14,034 nt of DNA from the NCBI GenBank assembly GCA_017302755.1, contig JAFLCR010000037.1, positions 1 to 14,034 of the forward strand. Direction: 5' to 3'. The notes below the pieces were generated by a model, which was not told the DNA's origin, did not search any database, and was given only the letters and a program-made list of their open reading frames with translations. The position numbers and the translations under genes were made by a program. Positions 5,111-12,311 of the stretch are shown in pieces (the stretch's first letter is position 1; the number at the start of each line of letters is the position of its first letter). The DNA comes from Alphaproteobacteria bacterium. Its GTDB lineage: Bacteria; Pseudomonadota; Alphaproteobacteria; Rickettsiales; JAFLCR01.

Positions 5111-6919
5111 TTAGGCGGGCATGGCGTCTTCAATGGTGAAATCCACGCTTTCCTGGCCGTTCCAGCGGTTAAGCCGCAGGTGTCCGGCAAGATGAAACGG
5201 CTTGCCGCCTCTGGCATGTTCCAGCAGCGCGCTTGCCCAGGGGGTTTCCGAGGCGCGGAACAGCATGGTTTTGAGGCGTGCGGCATTGGCTCTGCCGCCG
5301 GTGCCGCCGTCGCCCAGAACCAGGCGCAGATGCGTATCTTTCAACCAGTCGGCACGCAGCAGGCGGCATTCCATGAGCGCGAAACGCGGTTCCGGATTGC
5401 CCGTGCCGAACGGGGCGAGCGCGGAAAGCGCGTGTGTCATGTCGACCGTGGCGCCGCTTAAGCCAAGCACCCCGTCAAGCGGCATGGAGCGGACTTCCAT
5501 CGCCGCGGCCACCGGCACGGCGAGTTGGGCGTTCAGGCTGGCGACGAAAGCGTCGAACTGCGCATCGCTCACCGTGAAACCGGCGGCCATGGCATGTCCG
5601 CCGCCGCCGAGCAATAATCCCTGTGCTTTCGCCGATGCAACGGCGCCGCCGAAATCCACGCCCGTGATCGAACGCGCCGAGGCTTTGCCGACGCCGTTCT
5701 CAAACGACACCACGGCCACCGGCTTCCGATAACGTTCTTTCAGCCTTCCCGCCACGATGCCGATCACGCCCTGGTGCCACCCTTCGCCGCGCACGACGAG
5801 CACGGGCGCGTTGGTATCGCTTGCTTCGGCGGCAGCGATGGCCTGTTCCAGCACCAGCGTTTCAATGGCTTTGCGTTCCGCGTTGAAGACATCCAGTTCG
5901 CGGGCGATGGAGGGAATCGCCGCACCGTCTTCCGAGGAAAGCAGGCGCGTGCCGAGATCTGCTTTACCCACACGCCCGCCGGCGTTGATGCGTGGCCCGA
6001 GCAGGAAGCCGAGCGTGTAGGCGTTGGGCACATCCGATACGCCCGCGACATCCGCCAGCGCGGCGAGGCCGGGGTTGCTTCTGGTGGCCAGCACTTTCAG
6101 CCCCTGCGACACGAAGGCGCGGTTAAGCCCCGTCAGCGGCATGACGTCGCAGACTGTGCCCAGCGCCACGAGATCGAGCAGTGCAAGCAGATTTGGTTCG
6201 GTGCGGGCCGCGAACCATCCTGCGGCGCGAAGCTGGCGCGTAATGGCGACGCACAGCAGAAACGTGACTCCCACTGCGGCAAGGGTGCGGCAGGGGGAGG
6301 TTTCATCCAACCGGTTGGGATTCACCACGGCGAGTACCTTGGGCAGCCTCGCCTCGCTGAGGTGATGATCGACGACGATGATGTCGAGTCCTGCCTGGGT
6401 GGCGCTTTCCAGCGGTTCGAAGGCGACCGTGCCGCAATCGACGGTGACGACAACAGCCGCGCCCTGAGCTTTAAGTGAAAGCAGTGCTGGCAGGTTCGGG
6501 CCATAGCCTTCGCGCATGCGGTCCGGAATATGCGAAAGGCAGCGTGTGCCAAGTGCCCTTAGGAAGCGCAGCAGCAGAGCACTGGAGGTGGCGCCGTCCA
6601 CGTCGTAATCGCCGAAGACGGCGACGCATTCGCCGCTCATCACCGCCGCGCAGAGGCGTTCGGCGGCGATATCCATATCCTTGAGGTGCGAAGGGTCAGG
6701 CAGCAGCGCCTTCAAGGTGGGGTTCAGAAAGGATTCGGCCTCCTCGGCGCTGACGCCACGCCCGGCCAGCACGCGGGCCACGGCCTCGGGGAGATCGTGC
6801 TGGCGATGGAAATGGGCGGTCAGCCGCTCATCCGCTTCCCGAAGCGTCCAGCGCTGGCCGGAAAAGGAAAGAATGTCCGATAGCTGAGATGCTTGCGATA
6901 GGAGCAGGGCGGAAGTCAT
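5111..6919 (-). CDS. recJ: Single-stranded-DNA-specific exonuclease RecJ
   Basis: RecJ degrades single-stranded DNA 5' to 3' and acts in the RecF recombination pathway, mismatch repair and base excision repair in the cytoplasm. The DHH phosphoesterase motifs are complete: DYDVDG at 104-109, VDCGT at 160-164, DHH at 184-186 and GTVCDVMPL at 254-262 with D258. Also present are the GPRINAGGR segment (308-316) and the DHHA1 glycine motif GGGGHAMAAGF (438-448), followed by the C-terminal OB-fold region. Length 602 aa fits the family (E. coli about 577). The frame is open up to 7030, but I choose ATG 6919. The family starts here, a good promoter (6966-6994) lies between the two starts, and the extra 37 residues look non-coding. 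It is divergent from the 119-aa gene; its stop lies 9 bp from the promoter of the tRNA remnant. Confidence 0.95.
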   Translation of the reverse strand: MTSALLLSQASQLSDILSFSGQRWTLREADERLTAHFHRQHDLPEAVARVLAGRGVSAEEAESFLNPTLKALLPDPSHLKDMDIAAERLCAAVMSGECVAVFGDYDVDGATSSALLLRFLRALGTRCLSHIPDRMREGYGPNLPALLSLKAQGAAVVVTVDCGTVAFEPLESATQAGLDIIVVDHHLSEARLPKVLAVVNPNRLDETSPCRTLAAVGVTFLLCVAITRQLRAAGWFAARTEPNLLALLDLVALGTVCDVMPLTGLNRAFVSQGLKVLATRSNPGLAALADVAGVSDVPNAYTLGFLLGPRINAGGRVGKADLGTRLLSSEDGAAIPSIARELDVFNAERKAIETLVLEQAIAAAEASDTNAPVLVVRGEGWHQGVIGIVAGRLKERYRKPVAVVSFENGVGKASARSITGVDFGGAVASAKAQGLLLGGGGHAMAAGFTVSDAQFDAFVASLNAQLAVPVAAAMEVRSMPLDGVLGLSGATVDMTHALSALAPFGTGNPEPRFALMECRLLRADWLKDTHLRLVLGDGGTGGRANAARLKTMLFRASETPWASALLEHARGGKPFHLAGHLRLNRWNGQESVDFTIEDAMPA

Positions 6920-6965
6920 GCCTCCACCATGCCATGAAGCGGGCGCAAATGCCACGCCGCAAAAA

Positions 6966-6994
6966 ATTGTTCCGGAGAAGAAATTATTTGCCAA
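6966..6994 (-). promoter_or_regulatory. Likely recJ promoter
   Basis: On the minus strand TTGGCA (6994-6989), a 17-bp spacer and AACAAT (6971-6966) give a reasonable housekeeping promoter with two -10 mismatches. Transcription would start near 6959, leaving a leader of about 40 nt before the ATG at 6919. It lies inside the longer ORF, which argues against the upstream start at 7030. Confidence 0.5.
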
Positions 6995-7033
6995 GGAAGG
7001 ATTCGCGGCGTCTCCTAGATAGAGAGCCATCAG

Positions 7034-7055
7034 ACCGCTGCAGCAGCGCAGCGGT
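7034..7055. promoter_or_regulatory. 8-bp inverted repeat upstream of the 119-aa gene
   Basis: ACCGCTGC (7034-7041) and GCAGCGGT (7048-7055) pair perfectly around a 6-nt loop, ending 22 bp before the ATG at 7078 and just before its AGGA ribosome binding site. It could be an operator for the divergent recJ/119-aa pair or a 5'-leader hairpin of the 119-aa gene. No T-tract follows, so it is not a terminator. Confidence 0.4.
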
Positions 7056-7077
7056 GCAAACGAACATAGGAAAAATC

Positions 7078-7437
7078 ATGTCTACAACAACGTCCCCCGC
7101 GCCTCAACAGGCTGGCAGCATCTCATCCTTGGAGGATTTGCTTTACGAACGCCTGCTGAAGCGTCTCACCGAGGAACTCGGCGCACGCATCACTCAAGAA
7201 ACGCGCCGCCAGCGCGAGACGCTCGATCGTGAATGGAAGAAACTGCTGAATGACAGTATACGCCAGCTTTTCACTGCGCAGGCAAGCGGGGCAGGGCGTG
7301 CGCTGGGCGGCGAGCTTGGAGGTTTGCTAGGTTTCTCAAAATCTTCCGGAGATCCGCTTTCCGGCTTTCTCGCGAGCCAGGGCCAGTTGCTTTCCGGCCT
7401 GGCGCAGCTTCTGGAACGCGCTGCCCGCGACCGTTGA
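7078..7437 (+). CDS. Small uncharacterised protein (119 aa) with a helical, charged core
   Basis: Starts at ATG 7078 with AGGA placed 6 nt upstream. Residues 1-16 are Thr/Ser/Pro/Gln-rich and probably disordered. Residues 18-66 form a charged helical stretch that could be a coiled coil (LLYERLLKRL, ITQETRRQRETLDREWKKLL). Residues 70-110 are Gly/Leu/Ser-rich (GRALGGELGGLLGF, SGFLASQGQLLSGLAQLL) and moderately hydrophobic. The overall make-up resembles phasin-like or membrane-surface helper proteins, but I do not recognise the family. It precedes the 636-aa gene by 83 bp in the same direction and may be read together with it. An upstream extension of the frame to 6889 lacks a ribosome binding site and overlaps the recJ start region. 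Confidence 0.7.
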   Translation: MSTTTSPAPQQAGSISSLEDLLYERLLKRLTEELGARITQETRRQRETLDREWKKLLNDSIRQLFTAQASGAGRALGGELGGLLGFSKSSGDPLSGFLASQGQLLSGLAQLLERAARDR

Positions 7438-7443
7438 GCCGGG

Positions 7444-7459
7444 CTTGACCGACGTCAAG
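7444..7459. promoter_or_regulatory. FNR/FixK-type box CTTGAC-CGAC-GTCAAG
   Basis: A perfect 6-bp dyad with a 4-bp spacer matches the TTGAN6TCAA pattern bound by FNR, FnrN and FixK regulators of the CRP/FNR superfamily, which control oxygen-responsive genes in alphaproteobacteria. It lies in the 83-bp gap, centred about 70 bp before the ATG of the 636-aa gene. A weak -10-like TAGAGT at 7486-7491 would put the box centre near -46, slightly off the usual -41.5. Regulation of the 636-aa gene by oxygen is inferred only. Confidence 0.45.
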
Positions 7460-7520
7460 GCGTTGCGTCCATAACCTGCTTCCCTTAGAGTCTCGCCACC
7501 CGAAGCAGGAAAGAATCTTC

Positions 7521-9431
7521 ATGGCCCTTGCCATTGCCACGTTTTCCAACGCCCTGAGCCCCGGCCAGCAGAATGCACTTTCAAAGGCGCTTGGCCACCC
7601 TCTGGTCGCGGAAAAAGCGCGTGCGTTGGTGTCCAAGCTCGCCAAGGAGGGGCCAATTGCAATCGTCGATCCCTGGGGACAGGGCGGCACGTTCGATCTT
7701 TATTTCAAACTGGCGGACTGCAAGATCGCCGGCACCTATGTGCAGAATATCGAGGAGGTCGGGCGAGACTGGCTGGGGCATAAGGCGAAGCCGCTTTCCG
7801 AGCTTTCCGAGTCGCCGGTTTCCACCGTGCTGATCACGGCTTTCGATGCGGGCCGGCTCGCCGCGCAGCTGAAGAATTTTATCCCCGGCAAAACCTTCCT
7901 TACCCTGGATGAGATTCGCCTTCCGGAGGCGATGCTTACTAACCCGAAGGATTTTCTGCACCCGCTGAATTTTGCCACCAATCTGGGTTTTCTGCGTGAC
8001 GGCGGCGGGCTGCACACGCGGCTCACCTCGGTGAATTATTGGCCCGGCCACGGCGCGAAGAACCCCGGCCTGTGGCTGTGCCTGTACGACGCCGACGGTA
8101 ACCCACTTGCCACCTGGGAGGAGCCGCTCGGCAAGCCTGATGGTGTAGTGACTATCGACAGCGCCGAGATCCGCGCGCGTTTCAAACTTCCCGAATTCAC
8201 CGGTTCGCTTTACATGCACGGGCTTCGCGTGGCGGGGCACGACACGGTGAAGTATGTGGTGGACACCTACGGCGACGACCGTTCCGTGCTCTCCGCCACC
8301 CATGACGCTAACGCCTGGCCCGCCGATTTTTATGCCGGCCTGCCCGCGCCGGAGAAGGACGAGCAGGTGTTGCTCTGGGTGCAGAACAGCCACCCGATCC
8401 CGATTCCCGCGGGGGAGGTGGGCCTGCGCCTTATGGGCGACGAGCGCACGGTTTTTTATGACAAGCCCATTCCGCCCTTCGCCACGCGCGCCATCGACGT
8501 GGCGGCGCTGCTTCCTGAAGCGCGTTGGCCGCAGCAATTGGAAATCCTGGCCGGCCGCTATTTCGTGCGCCCGCGCTACGAAATCCTGCGCGGCAAAGTG
8601 CGGCGCATCGCGCACGCAAATGTCGAGCGCATCGATTTGAAACCCGACCCGACGCTGGCCTCGCGCAGCGTGCTCGGCAAAGGCTACATCCTTCCGCTGG
8701 CCGTGCCTCCGCTTGATGCATTTGACACGACGGTGCTGCCCACGCCGATGGCCACCGGCCAGCAGGAATTGCCGTTGATGCTCACGCTTTACGATGCAAC
8801 CGGCCAGGAAGTGGCAAAGCGTGCGCTGGGAAAACTCGCCCGCAAGGATTCCGTAGCCATTGATATTTCCTCCTGGCTGCGCGAACAGAAACGCACGCTT
8901 CCTTCCGGCTTCGGCCACGCGGAGCTGACCTATGATTTCTCGAGCGGCAGCGAAGCCGACGGCTGGCTGCACGCCATCGCGCGTTACCGGCAGACGGCAT
9001 CCGGCCATGAAGCCGAAACCAGTTTCGGCGCGCATATCTACAACATTCCGGATGTCTACCGCGGCGAGCCCCAATCCTATATCGGCCGCCCGCCGGGATT
9101 ATCGACGCGACTCTGCCTGCGTGTGGCAAAGGCGGAGGAAACGTTCTGCCATCTCATCTATCCGGCCTCAAAGCCGTGGCTCAAGGAATCAACCACCGAC
9201 TTGCTGCTGCATGACGGCGACGGCGTGCTGGTGCATACGCATCGCGTCACGATTCCGTGCGGCGGCTCGCTGTTCTGGAAACTCTCCGATTATTTCGACG
9301 CCAGCCAGATCGCCTTGCTGAACGGTCGCGGCTACGTGCTGGTGCGCGACCTTACCTGCCGTCTGTTCGGTTTCCACGGCGCGAGCAATGGCGATGCCTC
9401 TTTCGCGCTCGATCATATGTTCGGGTTTTGA
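7521..9431 (+). CDS. Uncharacterised 636-aa protein built of repeated beta-rich modules
   Basis: ATG 7521 is preceded by a purine-rich AGGAAAG ribosome binding site. I do not recognise the family. There is no signal peptide and no transmembrane helix. The N-terminal 150 residues (GPIAIVDPWGQGGTFDLYF, DWLGHKAKPLSEL) look alpha/beta. Four stretches with a common pattern follow, each with a hydrophobic strand, a turn and an amphipathic strand: around LWLCLYDADGNPL (Y189), GLRLMGDERTVFY (M305), LMLTLYDATGQEV (Y424) and LLLHDGDGVLV (H564). Each is followed by a segment of 'hydrophobic-acidic-isoleucine' type (IDSAEI, IDVAALL, IDISSWL, WKLSDYF). Tandem beta-sandwich modules are the likely fold. The stop is 1 nt from the decarboxylase ATG, implying co-translation. 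An FNR/FixK-like box lies upstream. Coding is certain, function unknown. Confidence 0.85.
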   Translation: MALAIATFSNALSPGQQNALSKALGHPLVAEKARALVSKLAKEGPIAIVDPWGQGGTFDLYFKLADCKIAGTYVQNIEEVGRDWLGHKAKPLSELSESPVSTVLITAFDAGRLAAQLKNFIPGKTFLTLDEIRLPEAMLTNPKDFLHPLNFATNLGFLRDGGGLHTRLTSVNYWPGHGAKNPGLWLCLYDADGNPLATWEEPLGKPDGVVTIDSAEIRARFKLPEFTGSLYMHGLRVAGHDTVKYVVDTYGDDRSVLSATHDANAWPADFYAGLPAPEKDEQVLLWVQNSHPIPIPAGEVGLRLMGDERTVFYDKPIPPFATRAIDVAALLPEARWPQQLEILAGRYFVRPRYEILRGKVRRIAHANVERIDLKPDPTLASRSVLGKGYILPLAVPPLDAFDTTVLPTPMATGQQELPLMLTLYDATGQEVAKRALGKLARKDSVAIDISSWLREQKRTLPSGFGHAELTYDFSSGSEADGWLHAIARYRQTASGHEAETSFGAHIYNIPDVYRGEPQSYIGRPPGLSTRLCLRVAKAEETFCHLIYPASKPWLKESTTDLLLHDGDGVLVHTHRVTIPCGGSLFWKLSDYFDASQIALLNGRGYVLVRDLTCRLFGFHGASNGDASFALDHMFGF

Positions 9432-9432
9432 C

Positions 9433-10917
9433 ATGGCGAAACCTCAGCCCAAACACGCGGCGCAGGATGATGCACCTTTCGATGCTGAAACGTTTGGCAG
9501 CCAGGGTCGTGGGCTTATCGAGACTTTAACGTCCTATCTCTCCGACGTGGAGAAGCTGCCTGTTCTTCCTTACAAAGACCCTGCCGCCATGCTGGCTGCC
9601 TGGGACGCGCCGATCCCGTTGGAAGGAAACGGCGAGGCCGCGCTTCAGCCTTTCTTTGAGCGCGTGATTGCCGAATCCAACCATCTGCATCATCCGCGTT
9701 ATGTCGGTCATCAGGTTTCATCGCCGCTGCCGGTGGCGGCGCTGTGCGATCTGCTTTCCTCGTTTCTGAACAACGGCACGGCGGTGTACGAGATGGGGCA
9801 GGTGTCCACTGTACTCGAACGCCGCCTCATCGAATGGTATGCTGCGTTGCTTGGCTGGGATGCCACGAAAGCGGGCGGCGTGATGACCTCCGGCGGTTCG
9901 ATGGGCAACCTTACCGCGCTGCTGGCCGCGCGCCAGGTGCAGGCCGAGGCGCGCGGGCACAATGCCTGGAAAGAAGGCATGACGCATGACTCACCACGCT
10001 ACGCCGTGATGGTGTGTGGCCAGGCGCATTATTGCGTTGCCCGCGCTGCGCAGATCATGGGCTGGGGTGAAAGCGGCGTGATCCATGTCCCTGCCGATGA
10101 ACGCTACCGCCTCCGCGCCGATAAACTCGAGGAAACGCTTGCTGAAGCGAAAGCGAAGGGCAGGGAGGTAATCGCCGTGGTCGGCAGCGCCTGCTCGACC
10201 GCGAACGGCGCCTTCGATCCGCTTTCCGAGATCGCCGCGTTCTGCAAAAAACACAAACTCTGGTTCCATATCGACGCGGCACATGGGGGCGCGGCGGCGA
10301 TGTCGGAAGAATACCGCCACCTCCTCGCCGGCATCGAGCACGCCGATTCCGTGGTGTGGGACGCGCATAAGATGATGATGGTGCCCGCGCTCGCCACGCT
10401 GGTGGCGTTTCGCGACAAGCGGCACTCCTATGCTTCCTTCCACCAGGCGGCTTCTTATCTCTTCACCGCCAGCGCCGAGGAGGAGTGGTACAATTCCGGC
10501 CACCGCACGATCGAATGCACGAAAAACATGATGGCGCTCAAGGTGTATGCCCCGCTCATGGTGTACGGCCAGCGTTTCTTCGGCGAGTATTTCGCCCGCA
10601 TGTCGCGCCTGACCGCGGCCTTCGCCGCCTGGCTTGCGGAGCAGCAGGATTTCGAAATCGCCTGCGCGCCGCAGTGCAATATCCTGTGTTTCCGCCTGAA
10701 GCCTGCTGCCGTACAAAATCTTGAGGAAATAAACGTGCTGCAACGGGTGGTTCGGGCCAAGATACTGGAATCAGGGGAATTTTACTTGGTGCAAACCGTG
10801 TTGGACGGAGTATGCTGGTTGCGGATCACGGTGATCCATCCGGGAACCAGCCTGGAGGATCTGAAGCAACTGGCGGAAGCCGTCCGCCGTCACGCGAGGG
10901 AGAGCGCTTACGTCTGA
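9433..10917 (+). CDS. Pyridoxal-phosphate-dependent group II decarboxylase
   Basis: A 494-aa fold type I PLP enzyme of the group II decarboxylase family (glutamate, 2,4-diaminobutyrate and aromatic amino acid decarboxylases). It has the PLP-stacking region TSGGSMGNLTALLAAR, the HIDAAHGGAA motif whose Asp holds the pyridine nitrogen, and the Schiff-base lysine in WDAHKMMM (Lys313). The substrate cannot be read from sequence; PLP decarboxylases related to diaminobutyrate or aspartate types are the nearest impression. ATG 9433 is chosen over the upstream ATG 9388 because the latter lies inside the 636-aa gene; the 1-nt gap suggests translational coupling. The end overlaps the start of the GFA-family gene by 8 bp. 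Its three immediate neighbours to the right act on aromatic amino acids, so an aromatic substrate is possible but unproven. Confidence 0.87.
   Translation: MAKPQPKHAAQDDAPFDAETFGSQGRGLIETLTSYLSDVEKLPVLPYKDPAAMLAAWDAPIPLEGNGEAALQPFFERVIAESNHLHHPRYVGHQVSSPLPVAALCDLLSSFLNNGTAVYEMGQVSTVLERRLIEWYAALLGWDATKAGGVMTSGGSMGNLTALLAARQVQAEARGHNAWKEGMTHDSPRYAVMVCGQAHYCVARAAQIMGWGESGVIHVPADERYRLRADKLEETLAEAKAKGREVIAVVGSACSTANGAFDPLSEIAAFCKKHKLWFHIDAAHGGAAAMSEEYRHLLAGIEHADSVVWDAHKMMMVPALATLVAFRDKRHSYASFHQAASYLFTASAEEEWYNSGHRTIECTKNMMALKVYAPLMVYGQRFFGEYFARMSRLTAAFAAWLAEQQDFEIACAPQCNILCFRLKPAAVQNLEEINVLQRVVRAKILESGEFYLVQTVLDGVCWLRITVIHPGTSLEDLKQLAEAVRRHARESAYV
10898..10912 (+). promoter_or_regulatory. Strong ribosome binding site and ACG start of the GFA-family gene
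   Basis: GGGAG (10898-10902) followed by AGCGCTT and ACG (10910-10912) has ideal spacing. ACG replaces what would be ATG by a single base, and the change is silent in the overlapping decarboxylase (TAT to TAC, both Tyr). No ATG, GTG or TTG exists in this frame between its last stop (10862-10864) and the first zinc motif. Confidence 0.5.
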
Positions 10918-11359
10918 GACTCACCGATTCACCGGCCACTGCCATTGCGGCGCGATCGAGGTGCTCTACGAAACCGGCCTCGATACGGCGCAGATGGACG
11001 TGCGCGTCTGCACCTGCGATTTCTGCCGCAAGCACGGCGCGGAAACCACCTCCGACCCCAAGGGTAGGCTGCGGTTGATGGTCTATGATTCCTCCAAACT
11101 CAACCGTTACCGCTTCGGTCTGCGCACGGCGGATTACCTGATCTGCCATGAATGCGGTGTCTATATCGGTGCGCTGCTGGCGTTTGACGACAAATGCTAC
11201 GGCACGGTCAATACCCGAGTTTTTCAGGAAAAGAGCCACTTGCCGCAAAAACACCACACCGTATCTTATGACGGCGAGCACGAGCAGGAGCGCGAAGTCC
11301 GCCGCAAGGCGCTGTGGACGCCCGCTGAAATTCTTTTTCACAAAGAAGAGGGCGCTTAA
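10910..11359 (+). CDS. GFA-family (glutathione-dependent formaldehyde-activating enzyme-like) zinc protein
   Basis: Starting from ACG 10910 the protein has 149 residues and the full GFA layout. A first Cys pair is C11-H-C13 (GHCHCGAIEV). The second is C36-D-F-C39 (CTCDFCRKHG) with C34 just before it, and the third is C79-H-E-C82 (LICHECGVYIG). These hold the catalytic and structural zincs. Members handle small thiol or formaldehyde adducts; the substrate here is unknown. A start at GTG 10961 would remove the first Cys-x-Cys motif and has no ribosome binding site, so the upstream start is preferred. ACG is a rare start codon, so this may be a real non-canonical start, a sequencing error, or a gene losing activity. 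It overlaps the decarboxylase by 8 bp and shares the TTAA stop region with phhA (convergent, 4-bp overlap). Confidence 0.72.
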   Translation, partial: TSETHRFTGHCHCGAIEVLYETGLDTAQMDVRVCTCDFCRKHGAETTSDPKGRLRLMVYDSSKLNRYRFGLRTADYLICHECGVYIGALLAFDDKCYGTVNTRVFQEKSHLPQKHHTVSYDGEHEQEREVRRKALWTPAEILFHKEEGA

Positions 11360-12195
11360 CCTGCGACGCCCGTGCCCCGGTGCAGCACGATATCGCCTTC
11401 TGCGATCTGCCCGCGCGGAATATCCGGCAGGGTTTTAAGCTTTTCGTAATAAGGCGTGAAATCCGGCCTCGTGGCCTCGAAGAGCTGCTCGAAATTATCG
11501 ATCACGAAATAGGTTTCCTGTAGCGCGTCGATGCGCGAATCCGTGCGCATGATGCGCAGCGTGTCGTAACCGATCCGGTTTGGGATGGGGCTTTCAAGGC
11601 AATAGACAGTCTCGGTTTTTGAGGAAACGATGCCGGAGCCGTAAATGCGCAACCCCTCGGCGGTATTGATCAGCCCGAACTCCACCGTGAACCAGTATAG
11701 CCTGCCGAGATAGTTGAGCGCGTCAAGCTTCAGCGCCTTCAACCCGCCTTCGCCGAAAGCATGCATGTAATCGGCGAAAATGGGATTCACCAGCAGCGGC
11801 ACGTGGCCGAAGAGATCGTGGAACACGTCCGGCTCCTGGAGATAGTCCATCTTCTCTGGCGGGCGGATCCAGTAGGTCACCGGAAAACGGCGATGGGTTA
11901 GGTGCTCAAAAAAATTCTTTTCGGGAATCAGTCCAGGCACGGTCACGAGCCGCCAGCCGGTGCGCTTTTCCATGAGATCGCTGACCCGCTCGAAATCGGG
12001 GATGCCGTCCAGCGTGATGCCAAGCCCGTTCAGGCCATCCAGGTATTCCTTGCAGGCGCGGCCTGCCACCAGCTTGGATTGCCGCTCGAATAAGGCACGC
12101 CACATGGCGTGTTCCTCTGGCGTATACTGGTCCCAGTGCTGGTCGATGGTATAGTCGGCCCGCATGTCGGCGGGATGTTCTTCGTAACGTGCCAT
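11356..12195 (-). CDS. phhA: Phenylalanine 4-hydroxylase
   Basis: This 279-aa, monomer-type enzyme uses non-haem iron and tetrahydropterin to convert phenylalanine to tyrosine with O2. The three iron ligands are visible: H126 and H131 in DVFHDLFGHVP and E172 in WFTVEFGL, spaced as in the characterised bacterial enzyme (138, 143, 184). The family sequence TYWIRPPEKMDYLQEPD and the C-terminal domain are complete, and there is no regulatory domain. AAGGGAA lies 4 nt before the ATG. The gene has its own promoter and faces hppD across a 116-bp gap. It supplies tyrosine, whose transamination product is the substrate of hppD. A tyrosine aminotransferase is not in the window. Confidence 0.95.
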   Translation of the reverse strand: MARYEEHPADMRADYTIDQHWDQYTPEEHAMWRALFERQSKLVAGRACKEYLDGLNGLGITLDGIPDFERVSDLMEKRTGWRLVTVPGLIPEKNFFEHLTHRRFPVTYWIRPPEKMDYLQEPDVFHDLFGHVPLLVNPIFADYMHAFGEGGLKALKLDALNYLGRLYWFTVEFGLINTAEGLRIYGSGIVSSKTETVYCLESPIPNRIGYDTLRIMRTDSRIDALQETYFVIDNFEQLFEATRPDFTPYYEKLKTLPDIPRGQIAEGDIVLHRGTGVAG

Positions 12196-12311
12196 AAAAT
12201 TCCCTTTTTAAAATTGTAGGATAGCGCTTTTCTTTTGGCAATATCCGCGCGATACTGACGGCCTGAAAATGGGCCTATATAAGGCTTTTCACTTAGAATT
12301 CAGGATAGACC
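12196..12311. promoter_or_regulatory. Divergent phhA/hppD control region
   Basis: An AT-rich 116-bp gap drives both genes. For phhA (minus) TTGCCA (12241-12236), 17 bp and TACAAT (12218-12213) form a strong pair. For hppD (plus) CTGACG (12255-12260), 17 bp and TATAAG (12278-12283) form a weaker pair. The hppD -10 region overlaps the dyad GCCT-ATATA-AGGC (12273-12285), a possible operator. AGGA at 12302-12305 is the hppD ribosome binding site. Tyrosine or phenylalanine responsive control would suit the pathway but no regulator gene is in the window. Confidence 0.5.

Noticed and set aside
6920..7030. N-terminal extension of recJ to ATG 7030
   Set aside because: The added 37 residues are not family-like, and the likely promoter lies inside them.
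7581..9074. Minus-strand ORF of 497 aa
   Set aside because: Antisense shadow of the 636-aa gene; composition (many His, Arg, Gln) and lack of motifs argue against coding.
9991..10743. Minus-strand ORF of 250 aa
   Set aside because: Antisense to the decarboxylase; no start signals and shadow-like composition.
10961..11359. GTG 10961 as start of the GFA-family gene
   Set aside because: It removes the first Cys-x-Cys zinc ligands and has no ribosome binding site, whereas homologous sequence continues upstream in frame.
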